A DNA stretch of 64,000 nucleotides from Phytophthora hibernalis (taxonomy: Eukaryota; Oomycota; Peronosporomycetes; Peronosporales; Peronosporaceae): assembly GCA_012656075.1 (NCBI GenBank), contig JAAKBF010000207.1, positions 1-64,000 on the forward strand, in the 5' to 3' direction. Shown piece after piece: positions 54,840 through 64,000 of the stretch. A program made the translations under genes and the position numbers. Numbering within the stretch: position 1 is the first letter of the stretch; each line of letters begins with the position of its first letter. Under the pieces are notes generated by a model that was given only the letters and a program-made list of their open reading frames with translations, did no database searches and was not told the origin of the DNA.

Positions 54840-57800
54840 TTAGATGTCGGCAGTAGAGGCAATGTTGGCCAGTACGTCCAAGTTGGACGAGGAACCAGAA
54901 GTCGGTCCAGTGGCAGCCGCAGGCACAGCTGGAGTTGCGAAATCCTCGGCTTTGCCTTCCTCCTTCTCTTCATCGTCGGCGTATCCTGGAGGAGCAGCCA
55001 ACGAGGCTTGAGTTACCCATGGGGATATGGCCGAGGCTTGTGGCAACGACGGATCCACCATGATTCCAGAAATCACCTCCGCCTCGGTCATACCACGAGG
55101 CACGAACAAAGGCACCGGAGGATTGCATGGCGCGAACGTCGTGTTGAACGGATGGCTGGAAGGTGCGTCCACCCAACCGCTCCGCCAGAGCTGACACGAG
55201 TCAAGAGTGACGAGCTCACCAACCCAGTCCTCGGACGGCGGAGCCCACTCGATTACTATTGAAGGTAGCTGTGCTCCAACAAAAGCTCGGTCTGCTCTTC
55301 ACGAGGCTTGCCAGGGCGCTCGACGCATCACTCCCAGCACCGATACACGATTTGCTGGCGTAGGAGGTCTGCCCGGAGATTCCGAGCCTTGTATACTCGG
55401 GCCAGGCGGCACGAAGCGCGATAACTGAAGGGGCACCAGCCCCAAGCCTCTGAGCCATGCTCCGAAGGTACGCTTCGACCGCAGCAATCTGCACCCAGTG
55501 GCGGCGCCCCACAGTGCTAGACCAAGGTCTGCCTTCTCGGTCCGGTCCGTGGAAATGCCCGGAAATTGGCGCCACATCTTGATGGACCGGGCCAGACCGG
55601 TGACACGGGTCGAAATCTTGGTGCCGAGCGGATGCTGGTCAATGGCGAAACAACATGGCCGTTCCGGCATCCTCGAATGCATTTGCTGCCAGGGGTGGAT
55701 AGGATTAGTCCAATCCGCCATGGCTTGGATGCCAGCCACCGAGCACGGGGACTAGACGCCTTTGGCAATAGGCGGAGTCAAGCTACTGTTGTGGATCTGA
55801 CACCAGGCCGCTTGTGCATCCGGGGCCACAAAACCAGGCGTCAAATACGGCCCAGCCACCAGAGCGAGGCGCTGTGACGGTGTCCTGGCATAGTCGGCAC
55901 CGCCGGCGCGAAAGTACTTGGGTCGGTGCCAGGAACCGTGGAAAGCGTGGCCGTCACTTGGGTGTGTGACCACCGGAGACCCGACCGAGACCTCGGTGAA
56001 TGCCCTTGAGCGGCAGAAGCAGGAGGTGTCGAACCATCGGTGGGCCCCATAATCGACCCAGCAGTGGACGACGATACCACAATCGCAGGACCGGAGTAGA
56101 CACCACCACCGAGGTCACAGGTATCGTGACCGAAGAGGTAATCGATACCCTACCCGACGACAGGAGTGACGCGGCGACCGGCTGCGACACAGGAACAGCC
56201 AGTACGCTCGGAGGAGTCGGGGTAGGCTGAGTCGAGACCGACGAAATCGATGGAGTCACGACCGAGACCGTCTGCGACGACACTGGTGGCGTCGAAGTCA
56301 CCGAGCTTTGGGTGAGACCGAACAACAGGCGACCCGGAGGCTTGAGAAGACTCGGACGATGACGGGGAGCCGATGATGAAATTATCGGACGCCTCCAGTC
56401 TCTAGTTCCCTCTGAGACCGCAAAGAGGCCAACACCGACGCACTGCGGGTGGGCCGACCATCACGACGAGGCGGCGAAACCACCGCTGAAGAAAATGACC
56501 CATATGCGAGGATCCCGTCCGAGCATCGGTATCGACCTCATCACCCGACAAGTCAATGACTTCGGCCGGTGGAGACCCAGGTGGAGGACTCGGTGGGGAC
56601 CCAGGAGGAGGACTTGGCGGTGATCCACTCGGCGGTGATGCAGGCGGCAACACAGGTGGAGACCCAGGAGGAGGACACGGTGGCGACCCTGCAGGAGGCG
56701 ATGGCGGCGGCTACCTCGGTGATGAACTGACTGAGGAGCTCGGTAGCGATCCAGCAGGAAGTCCAGACGCTTGGAGAGGTGGTGGCGAACTGACCGAAGG
56801 TTTGGGCGTGTGCCCTCGAGCTGGGGCACCCCAACTCTTAGATGGACGACCCAACCGTTTGCTGGCAGGAAGAGTCGATTCGAAACCCCGACGGAACGTG
56901 CGGGTGATGCGCCGGCGTCGCCTGCGGTGGCGGAGCTTGATATGCTTGCTGCCGGAGACGCTTGCGCCGATTCCTTCGACGTTGGGATACCGACGGAATG
57001 AGCGGCATGTCGTCCGAATTCTCGGAAGCATCACCAGCAGCCGACGCTGCCTGCGCTGGAGGTTTGGACCCCGAGTCCGAGGCCTTGGGCTCTTGGTCGC
57101 CGTCCTCCAAGCTCTCCAAAACGCACTCCGACTGCGCTTCGAAGTGATGCTCGGATGAGCGAGGCCGAGCAACTCCCAGTCGATGTTGTCCGCAGTAATA
57201 CCTGAACGAGGGAAAGAAGAGCTTTAGAAGACTGATGGGGTAAGAAGAGAAGAGTAGAACGTACCAGCAGAAGCAATCACCAAGGTATCAACATCGAGCT
57301 CGTGGAGAGCAGCGTGGTGACGCAGAATGGAGTTCGCCCGCTTCAAGCTCGCGACCTGAGCTTCGAGGGCTTGAAGCTGAGGAGAAACTAGGCTTGTCGA
57401 TGGCACCCCGATGCTTGGCCACCTGATCGGTATAGGCCACCAAACCAGCCTTGAAGCGCTCGCGGCCCTGGTGGAGGAGTCGCTGCGCCGACGTCACTGA
57501 AGCCTCGGCCGTGGTGCGCTAGCAGCCCAGAGCCCCACTATGCGATTGTGGTCAGCGATGGCAGCGTTGGCCTGGCGCAGGTGCGCGACCGCCTGTTCAT
57601 GCTCGTCCTTGAGAGCGATGTACGACTGACGGAGGCTCACGCGACTCTCGTCGCTTGAAGCTTGGGTGCTGAAACGCTCGAGCTGCTCGCGCTCGCGTCT
57701 CTGCTTGGAGACGGTCCTCGGTGTCGGCGAGTCGGGCCTTGAGCTCTGCTACCTCGTTGCGTAGGTCGACAATGAGCTCAGCCTCACCCGGTGGAAGTTG

Positions 57801-58420
57801 GGCGGGAGCCACAGCTGCATTCAGAACCTCGCCTAGATCTGTGTCATGCTCCATCCGGTTGTCGAACGACGAATCGACTCGCCGAGGACGCTGACAGGCC
57901 ACACCAACCACGAGCTGATCCAACTGGAGGAGACGCTGCTCGACCAGAGCAGAGACCGAAGGCTCGGTCGAGGCAACGGGAGGAGGAGCGACGCCGGAGG
58001 TGTCGGTCTGACACCCTACCGAGGCAAGGCGAGTGTCCAGGGTGTCCAAGGGTCCAGAGACCGCCGCGGGAGTACCGCGAAGCAGGTATGCCAGGACGGG
58101 CGAGGCGTCGGGCGATGTCGGAGGCGTGCGTAACGGCGAACCTCGGCTGCACCGCCGTCAGTCGGCGGAGGACCATCGGGATGTTGTGGAGGCGTAACCG
58201 AGGCCTCAGCAGAGCTTGGAATCCCGGCAGGAGCATCGGCGGGAGCATCCGCAGCCCCTTGTGATCGTGCCTGAGGCATAGAGGCAAGATGAAACGAAGA
58301 GTTAGAAGATGCGCAAGATATTGAGATGATCAAGGAGGAGAAGCTTACCTCGTCGCCCGGACCAATAGCACGGAGAGTGGCAGCGGTGGCGTCGCTGAGA
58401 AGACGCGATGGAGGAGTCAT
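54840..58420 (-). CDS. Antisense accessory gene of gypsy-1 (spliced, unknown function)
   Basis: Read leftwards from 58420 (MTPPSRLLSDATAATLRAIG); an in-frame Met in the LTR at 58603 is possible. Introns at 58271-58348 and 57202-57264 have clear GT-AG ends. The product has a disordered N-terminus, then a coiled coil (LPPGEAELIVDLRNEVAELK, LQALEAQVASLKRANSILR), a Glu/Ser-rich part with a basic patch (SQRRRNRRKRLRQQ), a Pro/Ser-rich linker with a SUMO-interaction-like VIDLSGDEVD, and a C-terminal domain (MADWTNPIHPWQQMH, TRVTGLARSIKMWRQF, FNTTFAPCNPPVPLFVPRGM). I do not recognise this domain. Gypsy-2 holds a homologue. Several one-base shifts break the frame. The role could be regulatory or nuclear, by inference from the SIM-like and basic motifs. 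Confidence 0.72.
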
Positions 58421-58491
58421 GACACTAAGATGTGAAACGCCACGACTCGCACTACTTGCCGGAGCTTGTGTCGAGGCGGGGGTAGTTGTGG

Positions 58492-59360
58492 TGTTGGGTT
58501 TTGGGGCGCTCGGTCGTCGCCAGTCGGTAAGGTTGCCCTTGCTGAAGGAAAATGACCAGCGTGCCCTGATTGGCGGGTTACATTCCCGCACCACAGTGAC
58601 CACGATAGTTTAGTGACCGAGGCCTCGGTCGGGTATAATAACTTCCCGGCCGAGGGTACGAACCCTCATTTGTACCCATTCCAGTTTCGTACCCTCGGTC
58701 TTATAGAGCCGGGTACGGGATCGCATACTGGGATCTGTTCACACTGGATATTTGTATTTACGTATAGGACTAGCTTTAGGATTGACTACAGAGGCTCTTA
58801 GAGCCATAGATCAACAGAAATAAATCAGCAGTCTTCTACACAAGTCACCAAGGGTCAAGTCCGTCTTCGGTAAGTCTAGCTAGCTTATCTTAGGGTCTGG
58901 ATACGCTCGGCTTGTGGGATGCTGGTCAGCGAGCCCAAGGTACATTGAACCGAGGGTTTGTTGCTGGTCACTCCAAGAGATTAGAGTGGCCGAGTGTTGG
59001 GAGCGACGAGAAGCGTCGTTCGCATATATTAAAGTGGAACCGAGTGTTCCATACATATTTTACTACCCGCCGAGGTTTTACCTTGGTAAACCCGTATTAG
59101 GCTTGACAGCCGGTACCCTTCCTTCTGAGAGACTGGGGTTCGCGCGAAAGCGCAATATTGTATACTAGCCCTCGCTCGTGGCTAGTGGTGCAGGTTATTG
59201 GGTTGGCCTAATACAACCTAGGGTTCACATCCAACCCGATGTAGGGGATCGTTCCTGCTCTTCAGGTTTGATCCAACGCTCGTTGACCTGACAAGGGGAA
59301 GCGAGTTTTGTTGGTGGGACTCATACCATTTGGTAGTGAGAATTTCTGCGTGATCCTACA
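58492..59360 (+). repeat. Gypsy-1 3' LTR
   Basis: 869 bp, same ends as the 5' copy. Differences seen are a few single-base length changes and rare substitutions (for example AAATTCCC against AACTTCCC). A G-rich tract (GGCGGGGGTAG) just before it may serve as polypurine tract. The antisense gene starts within or next to it, so this LTR may also drive transcription leftwards. Confidence 0.93.
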
Positions 59361-61565
59361 CGGCACAGGAACATGGTGAAATCTCCCGGTGTGGTCTCGT
59401 TCACCGTGCAAATGTCCACCATCAAGACTTCAAGTGGTTCGGACTTTCGCTCTGGAATCCTAGCGTAGTTCCTTCGTTTCATTTTGCTCGCAACACACTC
59501 GTAGGCGCTAAGGCCTTTGCATTCATCTTAACCCCAACATCCAACTTGTTCGCCAGCTTCTTGACCGTGTCCATGCTGACATGGCCAAAACGTTGGTGCA
59601 GCAGCTCCATCTTTTCTTAGTGTCCATGTCTTCCTTGATAGCTGCCATCACCATGACTCCATGTACACGTTCAGCATGTAGGCGATATATGTTGTTACGC
59701 ATATGTCAAAACTGTCTTCGACTGGGACAGCCAGTCGAAGTGAACTGCTAACCAGACGAGCAAGCCAGCTTTACTTGCCAGTCGTCTGCAGGTAGCGCAG
59801 ACTGATGATGTTCACCTTCGCGTTTTCAGTGTACACCACGTCGTCCAGGAGATGATCCTCCATCAGTCCAGTTGCCTGGTTAACTACACGCAATATAGCA
59901 GAACCACAGAATGTAGCATGTTCCGTCGTTCCGTTCGCAAAGTCCAGTGGACTTGTCTTGTCCTCTCGTATGGTAGTGAATCGGGATAGGTCACCACATA
60001 CATTGGCCTGGGATCCCGAATCGAGGATCCACCCCACAGAGGTCGGACTTAAGTTCGCCGTAAATCGCGTGTGCATACCTTGGTTGCGGTTCACCGTGTT
60101 CACTTGCCAGCGAGACTATGCGTTCCTCGTTGGTCGCCTCCAAAACGGTGAGTAGTCACGCCGACGCGGCGACTGCCCGCGCACAGGCGAGCATCCACGT
60201 TCTTGCGCTTGTTGCGGTGCTGGAGGATTCATAGCGACTCGGAGCTCCGCGCGCAGGCGAGTCCGAACGCCGACTATAAGCGCAAGGTGGCGGCGAGATG
60301 CGCCGCTGTAGTGGTGGCCCACGCGATAGTGACCCGAAACGTCTCGCGGAGGCGAGCGATCACGCCAGCGTGGATCCCCGCGAACCTTTCATCAATCCTT
60401 GGCCCAGGTAGTATAGAGCAGCCGCCCACGCAGAAGACGGGTCGCTCATCTCCCCCTGGTCCTGCACACTTCCTTACGCAGCACTTACTGTTGCAGGTTG
60501 TGCATTCTGCACTTGAAGTCCTTGCCCTTGTCCTTGTCCTCCATCTTGTGCATGTTGAACAGGAACTTGGAGTTGCAGCTGCAGTTGCTGCGGCATTGAA
60601 GGTACGTTATCGACGCTGCACACTGACGTGCATTATCACCTTCAGCGTCTTGAACATCATCTCCATTGCTGCTAGCAGGAGTAGGTGGCGAGTAGACCGA
60701 AGACATCGGAGCTGCAGGAGTTGGGTCACCTTCCGTAAGGTCGACATGCTCGACATCGTCCGATGTAGCACATAACGATAATCCAGCAAATAGACAACCT
60801 TCTAGTCTTTTGCACTTGAACACACCTCACAGAGATGACCAAAAATGTCGGCGTCCGCTTGTTCTGCCTCGCCTTCAACTTCTTATGCAGGTCGTCACAC
60901 AGTGGCTGACCAGTGTGCTGAGTGCACTCCGAATACCTGTGTCTGGCGCCATGACAATTCGCGCAGTTGGTTCGCTTCTTCTTGTCTGACAACGCGCCCT
61001 TGACACGCATGTACTGCTGCTTGCTGCGCTTGCGTTGCTTGCCGTTGTACTGACCGGTAGACACTTGGTTCACGTTCAGCTGCCTTGGTTGCCTTGTGCG
61101 AGTTTGCTGACGCAGCTGGTTTTGTTGGTGTTCAGCTGACCGCAGGCGTTGCAATGTCGATCGTTTGTGTTGATCCAATCTCCATGTTCACGCGCCAAGT
61201 CGCGGAACACCACCACGGTTTTGGAGAGCAGTAGGAGTTCATGTTGCCACTCTTCGCACTCTCCATTAGATTTTTGTAGCATAGTCACCTTGCGCTGGAC
61301 GTCCTCAATGTACGAGTCGATGGACTCGTTCTCTCGCAGGCGACGCGACATCAAAACTTGCAGCAGTAGTCGGTATTGATGCTGTCGCCGGCTTCAAAAT
61401 GCTGCGTAATTGCATCGTACATCACCGACGGGGTGTCCATTATTCCCGTGACCTTGCCAACCTTGAAGGCAGTACATAGATCAACAGATAGCGATTGCGC
61501 GAGCGCGGAGAACGCCTTGGTCTTGCGCACGCGGTCCTCCACTTGTGACGCTGGACCTTGACGAA
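59361..61565 (-). pseudogene. Copia B gag and protease (5' part, right of gypsy-1)
   Basis: From the right: gag (KAFSALAQSLSVDLCTAFKV, VMYDAITQHFEAGDSINTDY, LRENESIDSYIEDVQRKVTML), then a region with CANCHGARHRYSECTQH, a zinc-knuckle-like cluster. Protease reads GWILDSGSQANVCGDLSRF (DSG) and VVYTENAKVNIISLRYLQ. The gag-pre-integrase and integrase start (HGEISRCGLVRHRANVHHQD in a shifted frame, LMVDICTVNETTPGDFTMF) run up to the gypsy-1 LTR at 59360. Coding continues at 45102. The N-terminus of gag and the 5' LTR are missing; at about 61565 the sequence changes to gypsy-2. Confidence 0.78.
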
Positions 61566-64000
61566 TGCCGGCAGAGGATTGCGTGACCCATGGGAAAGTG
61601 ACCAAAGCCAAGGGCAGGGACTGATCCACCATGAGACCAGACATCACCTCCGCTTGAGTCATGCCATGAGGCACGAACAACGACACCGGCGGGTTGCATG
61701 GAGCGAAGGTGGTGTTGAAGAGTTGACTGAAAGGCGCATCGACCCAACAGTTCCGCCAGAGCTGACGAACGTCCACAGTGGCGATCTCATCACACCAATC
61801 CTCGGAGGTAGGAGCCCACTCAAGCACTTCAAACGAGTACATGAGATAAGAGGGCTCCAGCAGAAACTCGGTCGGGCACTCACAGGATTTATTGGTCCGT
61901 TCAATGCACCACTTCCAGCAGCGGTACACCATCTGTTGACGCAGACGATCGACCCGAAGGTTGCGGGCCTTGTTGTACTCGACCCAGGCCGTCCGAAGAG
62001 CGACGACCGAGGGATCGGCCACATTGAGCATCTGAGCCAAATCCCGGAGACAAGCTTCGACTGACGCAATGTGGACCCAGTGGCGTCGTTCCCACAAGGC
62101 AACACCGAGATCTGCTTTTTCGGTCCTGTCGGTGGAGATACCTTGGAACTGACGCCACATCTTGCCCGTGCGAGGCAATCCCGTAGCACGGGTAGAAATT
62201 TTGATGCCAGGTGGAGACTGGTCAAGGTCGAAGCAGCAAGGTGTCTCGGGCATCAGGCGGTGCACTCGCTGCCACGGGTGGGCTGGATTAGTCCAATCGG
62301 CCATGGATTAAATCCCATCCACCGAGCACGGAGTCTCGACACTCTTTGCGATAGGCGGAGCCAGGCTGCAGTTGTGCATTTGACACCAGGCTTCTTGGGG
62401 CCCGGGTGCTGTGAAGTCCGGTGTCAAATATGGACCGGCCAGCTGTACCAGGCGTAGTGGGTACATCCGGCGCGAAGATGTTGGGGTCCGTGCCTGGTAC
62501 CGTGAATAGCGTCGCCGTCACTTGGGTGTGCGAACGCCGAAGCGCCGACCGAGTACCAGCAAGACGCCCACGGGTAGGACCGACAGGAGCCATCGAAGCA
62601 TCGGTACCGCCTGAAATCGAACTAGCAGGGGTCCGCGGAGCTGACGATGACGCGACCGAGGCAACAATCTGGGAACCCGAAGCGGGCACCGCCACCGAGG
62701 TCACGGGTGTCGCTACCGAGGACATTTCCGGCACCCCATACGCAAGAATAGCAGCCGCCTGAGCACCGGTGTCGACTTCATCACCCGACAAGTCAATGAT
62801 TTCAGCCGGAGTTGGAAGCACCGAGGGTCCAGGAGCAGGCGAATGTGTAGGCGAGACCAGCGGCAAGCCAGGTGGAGGACTCGGTGGTGACGGAGCAGCC
62901 GGAGACAGTAGCGGCGAACCAGGCGAGGAGCTCGGTGACGGCGAAGCAGAGGCCCCAGGCGCTGGCGGTGAGGAAAGTGGGCCGGCCGAGGATCTGGAGA
63001 CTCGACCTTGGGCTCGAGCCTTCAGATGAAGCGACAACCGGCCCAACCGCTTGCTAGCCGGAAGAGCCGACCTCGGTGACCCTGTGGGAGGGTTAACCGG
63101 CGTGACGTGCTGCCAGAGACGCTTGCGCCGGTTCCGACGAGGCTGAGACACCGACAACGATAGTGGTACGTCTGTGTCCTCAGCGTCATCAGCGCCAGCT
63201 ACCGAGGCCTTCGCAGGAGTCTTCGACTCCTCGTCTGAACCCAGACATATCCTCCGAACTCTTGGAGGAAGCGCTCCTACTACGCTTTGAAGCAACGCCT
63301 GGTGGCGCCAGCCCAAGGAGATCCAAGTCAATATCGCCAGCAGTGATACCTGAACGAGGATGACAAGGTGATGTTAGAAGGGGTGGTGCCGCTGGGCGAT
63401 AAGACATAGCAAGACTTAACAGCAGAAGCGAGCACCAAGGTGTTGACATCGAGACCTTGAAAGGCCGAATGCTGGCGCAGGATGGAGTTCGCGCGCTGCA
63501 AGCCCGCGACCTGTGCCTCCAGAGCCTGGATCTGAGGTGGAACCGAGCCCGCCGTCGCTTGGGCTGACGCAGCGAGTTCCGACCGAATCTTGCCCAACTG
63601 ATCGGTATACACGACGAAGCCGGCCATGAAAGGCTCTCGGCTTGGTGGATGAGCCTCTGAGCCGAGGTCAACGAAGCTTCCGCAGACCTCGCTCGGGCAG
63701 CCCAAGCCACCACAACGCTGTAGTGATGGGCGATCACCGAGTTCGCCTGGCGGAGCTGCAGATTGGCTTGATCATGGTCCACGCGGAGATTATCCAGCGC
63801 GTCGCGAGTGCGGCTCTCATCGCTCGACGCCTGGTTGCTGAAGACCCCGAACTTCTCTCGCTCCTGAGCGTCGTCCAGAAGCCGATCCTCGGTGTCAGCG
63901 AGCTGAGCCTTGAGCTCGGAGACCTCTTTGCGGAGGTCAACGATAAGCTCGACCTCGCCAGGAGGAAGCCGAGGAGCTATCACAGCAGCCGACAAACCCT
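61566..64000 (-). CDS. Antisense accessory gene of gypsy-2 (partial, second copy)
   Basis: A diverged homologue of the antisense gene in gypsy-1, entering from the right edge. Shared blocks in order: LPPGEVELIVDLRKEVSELK, TSAQRLIHQ, QIQALEAQVAGLQRANSILR, an intron at 63350-63420 at the same place as 57202-57264, LGLAPPGVASKRSRSA, SQPRRNRRKRLWQ, a Pro/Ser-rich linker with IIDLSGDEVD, TQVTATLFTVPGTDPN, MADWTNPAHPWQRVH, KMWRQFQGISTDRTEKA and FNTTFAPCNPPVSLFVPHGM. The C-terminal domain is uninterrupted here for over 300 residues, which supports it as a true protein. Near 61566 it runs in frame into copia B gag. Its N-terminus is outside the window. Confidence 0.75.
61566..64000 (+). mobile_element. 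Gypsy-2, fragment of a second giant Ty3/gypsy element
   Basis: Only the part carrying the antisense gene is in the window. By comparison with gypsy-1 its sense strand is the plus strand, its pol should lie to the left of 61566 but is absent, and its 3' LTR should lie beyond 64000. The left junction joins copia B gag without an LTR, so a deletion or recombination has removed both element ends there. Confidence 0.6.

Larger units (their letters stand above)
45103..59360 (+). mobile_element. Giant Ty3/gypsy retrotransposon with antisense gene (gypsy-1)
   Basis: A 14,258 bp element with two 869 bp LTRs (TGTTGGG...CCTACA) that differ at only a handful of positions, mainly homopolymer lengths, so it is young or recently homogenised. 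Behind the 5' LTR is TGCCGCGACCCGGG, a likely primer-binding site. The sense strand encodes gag, protease, RT, RNase H, a second RNase H (aRNH type), integrase, a GPY/F-like module and a chromodomain (46.08-54.47 kb). A 370 bp gap follows, then a spliced gene on the opposite strand (58.42-54.84 kb). It lies inside the integrase of copia B. No target-site duplication is visible (left flank ATCAT, right flank CGGCA). Confidence 0.92.

Noticed and set aside
54840..58420. Antisense gene of gypsy-1 as a mere shadow of gypsy pol
   Set aside because: No sense-strand domain lies opposite it, it starts after the chromodomain stop, and it has conserved introns and a homologue in gypsy-2.
58420..58603. 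RXLR effector (S-R-L-L and similar near an N-terminus) in the antisense protein
   Set aside because: No signal peptide precedes it, and a short Arg/Leu motif in disordered sequence is expected by chance.
1..64000. CRISPR arrays, rRNA or tRNA genes
   Set aside because: No evenly spaced short repeats and no tRNA or rRNA sequence recognised by eye; a tRNA scan was not possible.

Overview
The window looks like a repeat-rich genome segment from an oomycete, most likely Phytophthora or a close relative. The grounds are short spliceosomal introns of about 59-103 bp (often GTACG... donors and a CTAAC branch site), Ty1/copia and Ty3/gypsy families of the oomycete type, a fused chorismate mutase/prephenate dehydratase, a Fanzor1-type gene and a BED-like zinc-finger family. 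Species assignment is inference.

Layout. 1-3.7 kb: decayed Ty3/gypsy copy on the minus strand, running off the left edge. 4.0-10.9 kb: a minus-strand gag-like element split by a young, nearly intact Ty1/copia element (copia A, 5119-9937) with a CACAG target-site duplication. 11.1-12.85 kb: a Fanzor1 gene (eukaryotic TnpB relative) with breaks. 13.1-37.2 kb: a gene-dense host island holding condensin subunit CAP-H, a TMEM184/DUF300 membrane protein, a Coa1/Tim21-like mitochondrial protein, the chorismate mutase/prephenate dehydratase, a stand-alone SRP54 M-domain protein, a BED-type zinc-finger protein, poly(A)-binding protein, a BART-domain protein, an RCC1-repeat protein, a mitochondrial-type membrane protein, a MULE-transposase-derived SWIM protein and a PHD-finger protein. 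37.6-38.2 kb: a MULE-like MITE. 38.7-64 kb: nested retrotransposons. Copia C is 3' truncated; copia B (42.7-61.6 kb) is split by a 14,258 bp Ty3/gypsy element (gypsy-1, 45103-59360, two 869 bp LTRs); a second gypsy copy (gypsy-2) enters at about 61.57 kb and leaves the window.

The most notable object is gypsy-1. Its sense strand encodes gag, protease, RT, RNase H, a second RNase H of the aRNH type, integrase, a GPY/F-like module and a chromodomain. Between the chromodomain and the 3' LTR lies a 3.6 kb gene on the opposite strand with its own introns. The same gene, with one intron at the same place, recurs in gypsy-2. An antisense intron survives retrotransposition of the sense transcript, which suggests a true accessory gene of the element.

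Technical caution: almost every conserved host gene here has one to five one-base frame breaks, most explained by adding or removing one base in a short homopolymer. This looks like residual read error in the assembly, so single frameshifts should not be taken as pseudogenisation. Substitutions at catalytic residues (gypsy-1 RT, the MULE-like gene, the prephenate dehydratase TRF motif) are not explained that way.
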